From contig JASHNU010000040.1 of NCBI GenBank assembly GCA_030041475.1, positions 62,001-126,000 of the forward strand: 64,000 bases of DNA, read 5' to 3'. The notes beneath the pieces were generated by a model, which saw only the letters and a program-made list of their open reading frames with translations, had not been told where the DNA came from and did no database searches. The stretch comes from Candidatus Sulfotelmatobacter sp. (GTDB lineage Bacteria; Acidobacteriota; Terriglobia; Terriglobales; Acidobacteriaceae). Made by a program: the position numbers and the translations under genes. Numbering within the stretch: the first letter of the stretch is position 1; every line of letters starts with the position of its first letter. Positions 18,988-28,140 of this stretch are shown one piece after another.

Positions 18988-19797
18988 TTACCGCAGAATG
19001 CGCAAAAATTCCTCTGCTGATTTGCGTGGCTCCCGTAACAAATCGGATATCACGGCCACGGAATCGGCCCCGGCCTCGATCACCGAAACGGCATTCGCCC
19101 GCGTAATCCCTCCGATCGCCACCAATGGCTTGCGGGTCGCGGCCCGCGCTTGCCGCACGCCCTCAAGGCCGACGACCGGATCGGGCCTTTCTTTGCTGGA
19201 GGTTGCAAAGACCGGTCCGATGGCCAGATAGTCGGCGGAGATCAGGTCGGCCGCGCGCAGCTGTTGGAGATTATGCGTCGATACGCCCAGCCATCGATCA
19301 TTCCCCTGACTAGGCGAGCCGATGATTCTGCGCACCGCTTCGGCTGAGAGATCATCCTGCCCAACATGCACGCCGTCGAAATCGGCGGCGAGGCACAGGT
19401 CGGCACGGTCATTCATGATCAGCCGGACAGCCATCGTTTCAGTGTGAATTTGGGACGCTCCTTGTTCCATGGCGTCATCCCGAAGGCCCGCGCTCTTACC
19501 TGCGGGCCGAGGGATCTCGCGCGGGGCGCGAGCACGGTCAATCCCCGCGAGATCCCTCGCTCCGCCTAAAGAACGGCTACGCTCGGGATGACGCCCCGAC
19601 AAGCTGGAATTCAAACTGAAGTGCCGGCTCAACTCCCTCGCCTGCTCCAGCATAACGCGTGCATTCCCCGACTTGTTGCGGTATTGAATGAGCGTGCAGC
19701 CCGCTGTGGCGAGTTCCTCCGCGGCGGCAAGCAAGGCCGGGACTTCTGGGAAAAAGCCGGCGTCGAGAATGGGATACAGGCGGGGAAGCTGCAACAT
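18988..19797 (-). CDS. thiE: thiamine-phosphate synthase ThiE, with an in-frame repeat insertion
   Basis: Joins HMP pyrophosphate and thiazole phosphate to thiamine phosphate. At 269 residues it is about 60 longer than normal. The TIM-barrel motifs are intact on both sides: LIQYRNK (37-43), IMNDRADLCL then GVHVGQDDL, GVSTHNLQQL, YLAIGPVFATSSK, and VAIGGITRAN before GADSVAVIS. Residues about 68-109 are encoded by a palindromic repeat (19471-19595) and read RHPERSRSLGG and so on, unrelated to the fold. The insert lies between strand 2 and strand 3 in a surface-loop position. Activity is plausible but untested. The gene stands alone or ends the acc cluster. Confidence 0.88.
   Translation of the reverse strand: MLQLPRLYPILDAGFFPEVPALLAAAEELATAGCTLIQYRNKSGNARVMLEQARELSRHFSLNSSLSGRHPERSRSLGGARDLAGIDRARAPREIPRPAGKSAGLRDDAMEQGASQIHTETMAVRLIMNDRADLCLAADFDGVHVGQDDLSAEAVRRIIGSPSQGNDRWLGVSTHNLQQLRAADLISADYLAIGPVFATSSKERPDPVVGLEGVRQARAATRKPLVAIGGITRANAVSVIEAGADSVAVISDLLREPRKSAEEFLRILR
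19471..19595. repeat. palindromic element inside thiE (copy 3)
   Basis: Perfect 13-bp terminal inverted repeats GGCGTCATCCCGA, with inner complementary segments GAGGGATCTCGC and GCGAGATCCCTC. The element keeps the thiE frame open. Confidence 0.85.
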
Positions 19798-19817
19798 GCA
19801 CTGTCAATTCTGACTTA

Positions 19818-20390
19818 CTATCGCGACAGCTCGCAAATCCAGTTTACTTCCCAGGTCTTGCCACCGTCGGCCGAGAACGATTGCTCCATACGGGCCGAGT
19901 TTGGCGAAATATTCAGCCAGACGTAGCGGACGAGGATCGCGCGGCCTTTCCATTCCTCCTGATCGAAAAACTCGCCCCGATTCCCAGTGAACGAGCCAAC
20001 GACCGGCGGCAAGCTGAGAATCCCGTTGTCGAGATCGACGAGATAGATGCTCCACTGGCGCGACGCCGGATTGTACAGGCGCAGCGTCTGGCCCTTGATG
20101 TGAAGCTTCTTGTCGGTGCTCGTGACCTCGAACTGCTCGAAATTCGCGTTGCTGTCCAGCAGTTTGTGATGGTTCGAAATGCCGTCATACTCGATCCAGG
20201 TATTGGAGTTGTTGAGCCGGTCGGGTAGACGGCGGACGTGAGCCTTCCAGTCGCCGATGAGGAAATCGAAGTCGTGCGAGCCATCGCGCTGGGGCAGCAG
20301 CGCAGGATTCGGGGTGGTCTGCGCCCAGACCGGACGAAACGACATTACTAGAAGAAGAAATATGAGACTCCTGAGCCTGTTGGCCTTCAT
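19818..20390 (-). CDS. secreted DUF1579-like protein
   Basis: A 190-residue exported protein: signal peptide to about residue 23 (cleavage near VWAQ), then a beta-rich domain starting HDFDFLIGDWKAHVRR, a phrase typical of DUF1579-like lipocalin-shaped proteins that may bind a small hydrophobic ligand. It ends WEVNWICELSR. The gene is on the same strand as accC and thiE, with about 90 bases to accC and 20 to thiE, so it may belong to that transcript. Function unknown. Confidence 0.68.
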   Translation of the reverse strand: MKANRLRSLIFLLLVMSFRPVWAQTTPNPALLPQRDGSHDFDFLIGDWKAHVRRLPDRLNNSNTWIEYDGISNHHKLLDSNANFEQFEVTSTDKKLHIKGQTLRLYNPASRQWSIYLVDLDNGILSLPPVVGSFTGNRGEFFDQEEWKGRAILVRYVWLNISPNSARMEQSFSADGGKTWEVNWICELSR

Positions 20391-20483
20391 AGCGCTCGTC
20401 CTTTTGGGATGCCGAGTGAGTACTGACGGCTTTACTCAACTTTGGACGGCGATCGCTTGCATCCGGTATCAGCGTTCCGACAC

Positions 20484-21836
20484 TCACTTCCCGTTCTTCG
20501 CCAAGAATCTCTCAATAAACCCCGTGTCGAACTTCCCTGCCCGGAAATCGGGGTCAGCCAGGATTCTGCGGTGCAGCGAAATCGTCGTGTACACGCCTTC
20601 GACGATGAACATTTCTAACGCCCGCGCCATGCGCGAACAGGCTTCGTCGCGGTCCTTGGCGCGCACGATCAGTTTCGCGATCAGCGAGTCGTAATACGGA
20701 GGAATCACGCCCTCGGCGTACGCGGCCGTATCGACGCGCACCCCCGTCCCGCCCGCAGGATGAAACGCAGTGATCTTCCCTGCTGACGGTGTGAACTTCT
20801 CAGGATGCTCGGCATTGATGCGGCACTCGATGGCGTGTCCCATGGAGACAATCGAATCCGGCACCACCTCATTCATGTGCGCGCCGGCTGCGATCATGAT
20901 CTGGCTCTTTACCAGGTCCACGTTGGTGACCATCTCGGTCACGGGATGCTCGACCTGAATGCGCGTATTCATCTCGATGAAGTGGAGTTGCTTATTCTGG
21001 TCCATCAAGAACTCGATCGTCCCGGCGTTCCAGTAGCCGATTTTCGCTAGCGACTTGCAGAGCACTTCGCCGATTTGTTTCCGCAATTCGGGCGTGACCT
21101 GCGTCGACGGCGATTCCTCGAGCAGTTTCTGATGGCGCCGCTGGATCGAGCATTCGCGCTCGCCCAGGCTGACTACATGGCCGTGCTCATCGGCCAGAAT
21201 CTGGAACTCGATATGGCGAGGATGGTCGACGTACTTTTCCATGTACAGATCGCCATTGCCGAACGCGCCAGCGGCCTCGGCCGTGGCAGCCCTAAACAGT
21301 CCCGGCAATTCCTCTTCATTGTGGACGATCCGCATGCCGCGCCCGCCGCCTCCGGCCGAAGCTTTCACGATCACGGGAAATCCAACCTGCCGCGCCCACT
21401 CCAGCGCCTCGCCCTCCGACGCGACAATCCCGTCCGAGCCCGGCAGGATGGGCACGCCCGCGGCTTTCATCGCGGCACGAGCTTTTTCCTTCTCGCCCAT
21501 CAGCCGCGTCACTTCCGGCCGCGGGCCGATGAACTTGATGCCGCTGGTCTCGCAGACCTCGGCGAAGTTCGCGTTCTCCGCCAGCAGACCGTAGCCGGGG
21601 TGAATCGCTTCAACGTTGGCGATCTCCGCCGCGCTGATCACCGCCGGAATGTTCAGATAGCTCTGCGCCAGCTGCGGGGGCCCAATGCAGATGGCTTCGT
21701 CGGCAAAGCGAACATGCAGCGAATTGCGGTCGGCCTCGCTGTAGATGGCGACCGTGCGGATGCCCAGCTCCTTGCACGCGCAAATCACGCGCAAGGCAAT
21801 TTCTCCGCGATTAGCTATGAGAATCTTGTTGAACAT
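20484..21836 (-). CDS. accC: acetyl-CoA carboxylase, biotin carboxylase subunit AccC
   Basis: Carboxylates the biotin on AccB using ATP and bicarbonate, the first half-reaction of malonyl-CoA synthesis. The 450 residues match the family: N-terminal [16 protein letters not shown], the glycine-rich ATP-grasp loop [14 protein letters not shown], metal-binding [14 protein letters not shown], and [10 protein letters not shown]. The start is ATG 21836, directly at the conserved N-terminus; the ribosome site is weak. accB lies upstream on the same strand, separated by a 204-base spacer holding a heptamer array, which is unusual because accB-accC are normally tightly coupled. Confidence 0.97.
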   Translation of the reverse strand: MFNKILIANRGEIALRVICACKELGIRTVAIYSEADRNSLHVRFADEAICIGPPQLAQSYLNIPAVISAAEIANVEAIHPGYGLLAENANFAEVCETSGIKFIGPRPEVTRLMGEKEKARAAMKAAGVPILPGSDGIVASEGEALEWARQVGFPVIVKASAGGGGRGMRIVHNEEELPGLFRAATAEAAGAFGNGDLYMEKYVDHPRHIEFQILADEHGHVVSLGERECSIQRRHQKLLEESPSTQVTPELRKQIGEVLCKSLAKIGYWNAGTIEFLMDQNKQLHFIEMNTRIQVEHPVTEMVTNVDLVKSQIMIAAGAHMNEVVPDSIVSMGHAIECRINAEHPEKFTPSAGKITAFHPAGGTGVRVDTAAYAEGVIPPYYDSLIAKLIVRAKDRDEACSRMARALEMFIVEGVYTTISLHRRILADPDFRAGKFDTGFIERFLAKNGK

Positions 21837-21851
21837 ACGTGAACGACTTAT

Positions 21852-21984
21852 GAGCAATGAGCGGTGAGCAATGAGCAAACAGTCACAAGTTGTCAGTCAT
21901 CAGTCATCAGAAAAAACCGGTCCAGCGATGAGCCCTGGTTTGTCAATGGTCGGCTTGCTCACTGCTCACAACTCATTGCTCACA
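21852..21984. repeat. heptamer array (locus 2) between accB and accC
   Basis: Left arm 21852-21910 holds eight 7-base units in one phase, first GAGCAAT-like and then CAGTCAT-like. The right arm, 21943-21991, is inverted with GCTCACT-like units. Two 26-base segments (21851-21876 and 21957-21982) are complementary with three mismatches. Confidence 0.75.
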
Positions 21985-22040
21985 GCCCGACGCAAACACA
22001 AAACGGCGCGCTCTCGGCACGCCGCATGAAAATCTCCGCT

Positions 22041-22523
22041 TCACCTCTTCGGCCGTATGGCAAATAGCTCCTGGCCGTACTCGATCGGCTGACCGTTCGT
22101 TGCCTGCTTTTTGACGATTTCTCCGGCCACATCCGATTCAATCTCGTTGAGCAGCTTCATCGCCTCGACGATGCACAAGACCTGACCGACTTCCACAGTG
22201 TCGCCGACCTTCACGAATGGTGGAGCTCCAGGCGACGGCGCTTCATAAAAAGTCCCCACGATCGGCGACTTGACCAAATGCAGACCTTCTTCGGCTGCGG
22301 GCACAGATGCCGCGGGCTTGGCCGCGGCGGGCACACCGTTAACTTCGGCGGCGGCCGGAGCCGGGGGCACGGCGAAAAAGTGCGGTTCGGCGTGGGTGTG
22401 AACCACCGTCTGGGTTCCGGCCCGCTTGATCTTCACCTTGACGTCGCCGCGTTCCAGTTCGAACTCGGCAATATCTTTCTCGATCAAGAACTCGATCAGT
22501 TCTTTCAGCTCTTTTTGATTCAT
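22041..22523 (-). CDS. accB: acetyl-CoA carboxylase, biotin carboxyl carrier protein AccB
   Basis: Carries the carboxybiotin between AccC and the carboxyltransferase. At 160 residues it has the usual size: N-terminal helical segment KELKELIEFL, a Pro/Ala-rich linker about 50-80, and a biotinyl domain about 82-158 with the biotinylated Lys123 in EAMKL and the thumb PGAPPFVKVGD. The start is ATG 22523; upstream in-frame codons have no family resemblance. The Xaa-Pro peptidase lies 113 bases upstream; many genomes have efp between these two genes, but none is present here. Confidence 0.96.
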   Translation of the reverse strand: MNQKELKELIEFLIEKDIAEFELERGDVKVKIKRAGTQTVVHTHAEPHFFAVPPAPAAAEVNGVPAAAKPAASVPAAEEGLHLVKSPIVGTFYEAPSPGAPPFVKVGDTVEVGQVLCIVEAMKLLNEIESDVAGEIVKKQATNGQPIEYGQELFAIRPKR

Positions 22524-22635
22524 TCGTTTCCGGCGGGACTGCCTGCCACTAATGCTCGCGCCGATATGGGGCGCGCCACAGCCGGACACTGGGATTCCGC
22601 CCGGCTTCCAAAGGCTCAAGTAACGTTAAGAAGAC

Positions 22636-23724
22636 TCAGACCGCTGTAAAATCCTTGCTTGTGGGCGTCAGCACCTCGCAGCCATTGGCCGTGACGGCCA
22701 CCATGTCCTCGATTCTCACGCCCCATTTGCCGGGGAAGTATACTCCCGGCTCGATAGTGATGACCATCCCTGGTTCGAGGAGCTCTTTCTGTCCGCGCGC
22801 CACGCGCGGAGACTCGTGGATCTCTAGCCCCACTCCATGTCCGGTGGAGTGAGTAAAATAGCGCCCTAACCCTCGCCTTCGCAATACCTTGCGAGCAGCC
22901 TCGTCTACTTCACCCACCGTAGCGCCAGGCCGGACCGCCTTAATCGCAGTCAACTGAGCTTCAAGCACTGCCTCGTACGCCTGTCGGGCATCGTGGGTTG
23001 CGGCGCCGACCCACACAGTGCGCGTCTGATCGGAACAATAACCTTCGAGTATAACACCGAAGTCGCAGACCACGAATGCGCCGGACTGAATCGGTTGCTG
23101 TGAGGCGCGGCCATGGGGCAGCGCAGACCTCGCTCCTGACGCGATGATCGTGGGAAACGACATTTCCTCCGCGCCCTGCTCCCGGGCGGTATACCCCATC
23201 GCCGCAGCTACCTCACTTTCCTTCACGCCCGGCTTGAGCACTTTTAACGCCTGATCGAAAAGCGTGGCGCCCAGGTTCACCGCGGCGCAAATTCGTTCCA
23301 GTTCGTCGGCATCCTTGATCATGCGGTCTTTTTCCACGAGCGCTGGAGCTTCTTTCAGCCGGATCGCTGCCGGCAGCAGGTCGCTCAGCCGTTTCTTGTC
23401 GGCGAGGGTGAAATGCTCGGCCTCCAGTCCAAGTCGCCACCCCCGCGCCCGTCTCTGTCGCTTCTTCAGCCATTCAGCTACGGCCTGCAAAACCGCCTTC
23501 TTCGCCACCACAACCTTCGCGCCTTTGACTTCCTCATGCGCCTGCGTGTCGTAACGGACGTCGGTGAAGAATACGCTGCCGGCTTCGTCGAGTAATAGAG
23601 AGCCAGCGCTGCCGGTAAATCCGCAAAGATACCGGATGTTGGGAAGATGGCTGACCAGCAGTCCGTCAAGCCGGGCAGAGGCCAGGTGCTGGCGAAGTTT
23701 CTTCTGGCGCGCAGGAAAGTTCAT
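22636..23724 (-). CDS. Xaa-Pro aminopeptidase / M24 metallopeptidase
   Basis: Cytoplasmic dimetal peptidase (362 residues) cleaving an N-terminal residue before proline. A creatinase-like N-terminal domain (1-130, GLLVSHLPNIRYLCGFTGSAG in two parts) precedes the pita-bread M24 domain. Metal ligands are visible as the two Asp of VCDFGVILEGYCSDQTR, His in STGHGVGLEIHESP, Glu in ITIEPGVY and Glu in VRIEDMV. ATG 23724 gives the normal family N-terminus. It lies upstream of accB on the same strand. Confidence 0.93.
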   Translation of the reverse strand: MNFPARQKKLRQHLASARLDGLLVSHLPNIRYLCGFTGSAGSLLLDEAGSVFFTDVRYDTQAHEEVKGAKVVVAKKAVLQAVAEWLKKRQRRARGWRLGLEAEHFTLADKKRLSDLLPAAIRLKEAPALVEKDRMIKDADELERICAAVNLGATLFDQALKVLKPGVKESEVAAAMGYTAREQGAEEMSFPTIIASGARSALPHGRASQQPIQSGAFVVCDFGVILEGYCSDQTRTVWVGAATHDARQAYEAVLEAQLTAIKAVRPGATVGEVDEAARKVLRRRGLGRYFTHSTGHGVGLEIHESPRVARGQKELLEPGMVITIEPGVYFPGKWGVRIEDMVAVTANGCEVLTPTSKDFTAV

Positions 23725-23744
23725 TGGTGGGAGTGTAGCAAGAA

Positions 23745-23818
23745 GTGCCGAGTACCGTGTACCGGGCGCCGCCCAATGGTTTTGGGGTCGCTCGCGACTC
23801 GGTACTCGCAACTCGGTG
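23745..23818. repeat. heptamer array (locus 3)
   Basis: Left arm 23745-23765 has three GTACCGT-like 7-base units. Right arm 23791-23818 has four CTCGGTA-like units in the opposite sense. Confidence 0.65.
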
Positions 23819-23832
23819 CCCAAAATACACAA

Positions 23833-23864
23833 CCGCCGGCCTGGCAGTTTTTCCAGGCCGGCGG
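23833..23864 (-). terminator. hairpin terminator after the pil operon
   Basis: Perfect 12-bp stem CCGCCGGCCTGG with an eight-base loop. The minus strand continues TTGTGTATTTTG. It is placed 36 bases after the pilQ stop. Confidence 0.8.
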
Positions 23865-23899
23865 CTTGAATCTTCGACCGCGCTGCTAGGGTCCGACAG

Positions 23900-26005
23900 T
23901 TATGTTTGGATGATCCGCGGCGTGATGAAGAAGATCAACTCCTGGTTCGAGGTATTCACCTGCGTGTGCTTGAACAGGTTGCCGAGGTATGGCAGGTTGC
24001 CGAGCAACGGCACCTGAGTGATGTTGATTGAGTTCTGCGTCTGGATGACGCCGCCGATCACCACCGTACCGCCGTCGGTCACCAGCACCTGCGTAGTGGC
24101 CTGCTGCGTGATCAGTTCGGGGTTGCCCTGCACTTCCTGACCGAAGTTCGGTGTGGTGTTTTCCACGTCCACGTTCAGGAAGATGGTGGCTTCCGAGGTG
24201 ATCTGCGGAGTCACCGTCAACCGCAGGAAGGCATCTACGTAGGTGACGGTCGGAGGACCGCCCAACTGGGCCTGGGTCACGATGGGCACGCGCACGCCCT
24301 GCTTCACCAGCGCTTGAATGTTGTTCTGCGTGATGATGCGGGGACGAGAGAGCACTTTCAGCAAGCCGCGCGACTCCGCCATCGAGAGGATGGCATCGAT
24401 ACGCACGTTATTGCTCGCGTTCACGAATGAGAAGCCGCTGGTCGGTGAAGTCGATCCCAGGTTCGAGAACAAGGGAATCGTTTGTCCGGTTGTGGAACCC
24501 GTGCCGGCTACGGTAATGTAACCCGGGTTCAGGCCGTTGACCGTGGTCGGAGAAGTTCCCGCCGCCTGGTTTCCGCCAATCGCGCTGTGCCCGTTGCCCC
24601 AGGCAAAGCCGAGCTGCGTCCCAATGTCGCGGGCGAACTGCCGGGTCGCGGCCACGACGCGGGCTTCGATTTCGACTTCCTGCGTCTTGCGGTCGAGCTG
24701 CGTCAGCAGGCGGTCGATCACCGGAATGACTTTCGGGATATCGTTGACGATGACGGCGTTGGTGCGGTCATCGGCCACGACGTCGCCGCGCTGCGAGAGG
24801 AATTTCTTTACCGTGATGATGCAATCTTTCGCCTTGGCATAGCTGAGGAAGCGCGTCACCGAGACCTTCTCGACAGCCAGCGCTTCGGATTCGATCTGCG
24901 CCCGGCGGGCATCGGCTTCGTGCTTCAGGGTATCCACCGTGGCGATGCGCAGAACGTTGCCTTCAAGTTCCCTCGCCAGGTCGTTGTTCTTGAGCACGAT
25001 GTCGAGCGCCTGATCCCACGGCACATCGTCCAGAACCACGGTCAGAGTGCCATGCACGTTCGGATCGAGCACCACGTTCAGTCCGCTGATTTCGTGAATC
25101 AGGCGGAAGAAATCCTTCAGGTCAACATCCTTCAGGTTGACCGAGATCGGCTCGCCCGTGTACTTCGGGCCGGTGGAAGCCGGTTGCTGGCCGACCTGCG
25201 CCTTCTGCTCCGCAGCCAGGTTCACTGCCGGCTGCATGGCAGTGGGAGCGGTCTGACCCTGAGCGGCGCTGTCGGGGATGGCGAGCAGTTCCGCCGCCGT
25301 CTTGTCGGCGAAGCGCGCCGCGGCTTCCTGGGCGCGAGCTGCAGGCTCGTCGGCGGTTTTGGTGTCGGAGGGGTTCTCGCTCTTCACTTCGGTCTTGGCT
25401 CCGTTGCTGGCCTCATACTTCGGCTCGACAAAGACGAAGTCGTTCGGAGCTGTGGCGTCCGCAGTCGGTTTCTGCACGGCCGCAGGCTGAGGCTTGGGCG
25501 CCGTCAGCGAGCGCGTGTCGATGACTCGCGGAGAGAAGGGCGACATGGGATGGCTGGCCGGAGCAGCCGCAACGCTCGGCTTCGAGTCCGCTGCGTTGGC
25601 TGCTTCCACCTTCGGGGCGTGCAGGGTCAGCACCAGCTTGCCGCCCGATGTGGGCGTGAGGTCATAGGTGCAGGCCTCGTCGAGGTCGACGACGATGCGC
25701 GTGGTCGGAGGCGTCTGTCCATCCATTCCAATGCGCACGCCCTTGACCCCGGCCGCCGCCACCGCGATGCGTCTCTGCCCCGTCGCCATGACGGTCGCGG
25801 GCAGATCCACCACCACGCGAGCGGGCGAGTCCAGAGTGCTGAGCTTCGGTGTGACCGCACCGCTCGCGCTCATCTCGACCCGGATGTCGTCCGTGCCCCG
25901 GACTACGTTGACTCGATCGAGCTGGCTCGGTGTCTGCGCCACTACGGCCACGGCCACCATTAAGACCAGCAACGATACGAACTTTGTCAGTTGTTGCTTT
26001 CGCAT
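23900..26005 (-). CDS. pilQ: type IV pilus secretin PilQ
   Basis: Outer-membrane gated channel for the pilus fibre. The 701 residues comprise a signal peptide, an AMIN peptidoglycan-binding domain (about 30-115), a long Ala/Pro-rich linker (about 120-285), an STN-like domain (about 290-365, SVNLKDVDLKDFFRLIHEI), secretin N (about 385-455) and the secretin core (about 470-700; VLSRPRIITQNN, VPIVTQAQ, VIGGVIQTQ, PLLGNLPYLGNLF). ATG 26005 has GAGAGG just upstream. It is last in the HTH-pilM-N-O-P-Q order, 106 bases after pilP. Confidence 0.96.
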   Translation of the reverse strand: MRKQQLTKFVSLLVLMVAVAVVAQTPSQLDRVNVVRGTDDIRVEMSASGAVTPKLSTLDSPARVVVDLPATVMATGQRRIAVAAAGVKGVRIGMDGQTPPTTRIVVDLDEACTYDLTPTSGGKLVLTLHAPKVEAANAADSKPSVAAAPASHPMSPFSPRVIDTRSLTAPKPQPAAVQKPTADATAPNDFVFVEPKYEASNGAKTEVKSENPSDTKTADEPAARAQEAAARFADKTAAELLAIPDSAAQGQTAPTAMQPAVNLAAEQKAQVGQQPASTGPKYTGEPISVNLKDVDLKDFFRLIHEISGLNVVLDPNVHGTLTVVLDDVPWDQALDIVLKNNDLARELEGNVLRIATVDTLKHEADARRAQIESEALAVEKVSVTRFLSYAKAKDCIITVKKFLSQRGDVVADDRTNAVIVNDIPKVIPVIDRLLTQLDRKTQEVEIEARVVAATRQFARDIGTQLGFAWGNGHSAIGGNQAAGTSPTTVNGLNPGYITVAGTGSTTGQTIPLFSNLGSTSPTSGFSFVNASNNVRIDAILSMAESRGLLKVLSRPRIITQNNIQALVKQGVRVPIVTQAQLGGPPTVTYVDAFLRLTVTPQITSEATIFLNVDVENTTPNFGQEVQGNPELITQQATTQVLVTDGGTVVIGGVIQTQNSINITQVPLLGNLPYLGNLFKHTQVNTSNQELIFFITPRIIQT

Positions 26006-26111
26006 TTCGCCTCTCCCCAACCCGCGGGCCCCGATTCTGGAAAGGTTGTCCGCGTGTCCTTCTGTAAACTTGATTTCGGCGCCCGGCTCGTCCGGCCCGC
26101 CGTCCTGCCGC

Positions 26112-27476
26112 CTAGACTGCCGGCGTGTAGATCCGCTTGACTACTTCGCGCGTGAACGGCTTGCCCAGCTTGTCCTGCACCGTCTCCTGGAACACAACGG
26201 AGTCACCGGTGATCTTCATGACGTAGCCGTTGAACACGGGATCATTCTCCCGTAGGAAGTAAGCCTTGTTCAGACTGTTCGTGACCACGGCGATAAAGCC
26301 CGTGTCTGACTTCACCACGCCGCGGAGATTGATGTTGCCGATCTCCAGGCACTTCTTGCCAGTCGTGCATCCCGAACCGTTCTGCTGCACAACCGGGCTG
26401 AAGAAGGGATCGCGCTTCCCGCTCATCGCCCATTTCTTGTCCTGCGGCTTGGGCTTGGCGTCAGCGGTCCTGGTCGCGTCGGTCGCAGGCGCGGCCGTGG
26501 GAGCCGCGGCTTTCGCATCCTTGGCTGCTTCCGCTTTCTGCGGCGCCGACTTTGCTGGTTCGGTCTTTGCTACGGCAGTCTTGGTTGCCTCTGTTTTCGC
26601 CGGTTCCGTCTTCTTGGCTTCGGTCTTTGCTGCTGCCGCGGCCGGTGTTGGCTGCTTGGGCGCCGGCTGAGCCGCTGCCTGAGGTTTCCCGGCTGGTACA
26701 AGGGCCTTGGCCACGGTTTGGGGCTGCGCCGCAGGTGCGGGTGCTTTTGTTGGCGCCGCTACCGCTGTCTTTGCTGGAGCCGGGGCCGGACTGCTCTTGG
26801 CAACGATCGGTGCTCCCTGCGTGTGCAGGATCAGGGCCAGCTTGTCGCCGGAGCCCGGCGTCAGCTCATAGGCGCAGGCCTGGTCGAGGTCCACGACCAC
26901 GCTGGTGGTCGGAGGCGTCTTGCCGTCCATGCCGATGCGAATCCCCTTGATTCCTGCGCTGCCGACCGCAATGTGATTCTTGGCGGTCGCGTCGATTGTT
27001 CCGGGCAGTTCCACCAGCACGCGGGCCGGCGAGGAAAGCTTGCTGACGCGCGGGGTGACCGAGCCGTTGGTGTTGAGCTCGACGCGGACCGCATCACCAT
27101 CCTGCAATACGCTGACGCGCTGCAGCTGGTTGTGCGCCGCCAACGCCGACGGAGAAGGAACTGCAGCAGGCTTGGGCGCGGGCGCCGGTTTCGCCGAAGA
27201 AGTCTGCGCCGGCGCAGGCGCCGGTTTCGATCCCGGAATGACCGCCGGCTTCACCGCCGGAGCCGGAGCTCCCGGCGCCGGTTTGGACGACGGGTTGGAC
27301 GATGCCTGCACTCCCGCCGCATTCAGCGCGGCGTTCGAGTCGTTGTCCTGTTTCTGCTGCAGCGATTTGGCCACGCTGCGCGCGTTGTCGATGGCATCCG
27401 GGTTCTGCGCCAAAGCCGCGCCCGCCGTCATCGTGATCAAGATCGAGATCGCCAGAATGCCTTTTGTCAGCTTCAT
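26112..27476 (-). CDS. pilP: pilus assembly protein PilP with an added AMIN domain
   Basis: Links the PilNO inner-membrane platform to the secretin. The normal PilP domain is at the C-terminus (about 350-454: SGKRDPFFSPVV, INLRGVVKSDTGFIAVV, YFLRENDPVFNGYVMKI). In front are a signal peptide, an Ala/Pro linker and an AMIN domain (about 115-220) very like that of PilQ, then an Ala/Lys/Thr-rich linker (about 225-345). At 454 residues it is two to three times the usual PilP length. It contains no visible lipobox. Gene order fixes the assignment. Confidence 0.9.
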   Translation of the reverse strand: MKLTKGILAISILITMTAGAALAQNPDAIDNARSVAKSLQQKQDNDSNAALNAAGVQASSNPSSKPAPGAPAPAVKPAVIPGSKPAPAPAQTSSAKPAPAPKPAAVPSPSALAAHNQLQRVSVLQDGDAVRVELNTNGSVTPRVSKLSSPARVLVELPGTIDATAKNHIAVGSAGIKGIRIGMDGKTPPTTSVVVDLDQACAYELTPGSGDKLALILHTQGAPIVAKSSPAPAPAKTAVAAPTKAPAPAAQPQTVAKALVPAGKPQAAAQPAPKQPTPAAAAAKTEAKKTEPAKTEATKTAVAKTEPAKSAPQKAEAAKDAKAAAPTAAPATDATRTADAKPKPQDKKWAMSGKRDPFFSPVVQQNGSGCTTGKKCLEIGNINLRGVVKSDTGFIAVVTNSLNKAYFLRENDPVFNGYVMKITGDSVVFQETVQDKLGKPFTREVVKRIYTPAV

Positions 27477-27485
27477 AGAGGGTCC

Positions 27486-28130
27486 CTACTTCGCCGCGGG
27501 CGCGCCGGGCTTGGTCCCTGCGGCGGCCTCTGGTACCTGCAAGTCGTGACTGAAATACGTGGTTGCCGTAAAGTTCGCCACAATGCTCTCGTTGGGCGCG
27601 TACTGATACGAGTGCTTCACCTTGGCCAGCGTGGGATTTCGCGTTGTCGATACCAGCAGGCCGCTGATGTTCACGATCCGCTCCAGTTTGCTGATGCGGT
27701 CAAAGAAGTTCAGCACGGAGTAGTACGGCCCGTCGGCGTCGATGTCGAACGGCACTTCCGTATAGAACTGCTGCTGCTTGACGTCCTTGGCTGAGTACCG
27801 CCGCAGCTCGATGCCGGCCTTCTGCGCCTCGGCGTCGACCATGGTGATGAACCCATCCACCTGCTTCTCGTTGGGCACGATGCGCTCTTCGATCTCAAGC
27901 TGCTGTTTCAGTTCCGCCAGCTGCTGCTCGATCTGCTTCAGGCGCGGCCGATAGGACTCCAGTTCGTTGTTCTCCCGGACCTTGTCGTCGAGAGCGTGCT
28001 GCGCCACCGTGTTTTTCTCCATCTGGTTCTTGTACACGGTGAAGTACAGCACCGCCGACAAAACGGCACCACCCACTATTACAACTGCCCACTGCTTGAT
28101 GCCCGAAAGCTCGCTAAAATTGATCGCCAT
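27486..28130 (-). CDS. pilO: type IV pilus inner-membrane protein PilO
   Basis: Bitopic membrane protein (214 residues) that dimerises with PilN. A short cytoplasmic N-terminus precedes one helix (about 12-32), a coiled coil (about 40-90, KQIEQQLAELKQQL) and a ferredoxin-like periplasmic domain (about 95-195, EVPFDIDADGPYYSVLNFFD). ATG 28130 follows GGCGGACCT, ten bases after pilN. Confidence 0.93.
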   Translation of the reverse strand: MAINFSELSGIKQWAVVIVGGAVLSAVLYFTVYKNQMEKNTVAQHALDDKVRENNELESYRPRLKQIEQQLAELKQQLEIEERIVPNEKQVDGFITMVDAEAQKAGIELRRYSAKDVKQQQFYTEVPFDIDADGPYYSVLNFFDRISKLERIVNISGLLVSTTRNPTLAKVKHSYQYAPNESIVANFTATTYFSHDLQVPEAAAGTKPGAPAAK

Positions 28131-28140
28131 AGGTCCGCCT

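Noticed and set aside
24482-25963. 493-residue plus-strand open frame, antisense to pilQ
   Set aside because: It is Arg/Gly/Leu-rich with no domain and follows from the GC-rich codon pattern of pilQ; the minus-strand frame has clear secretin motifs.
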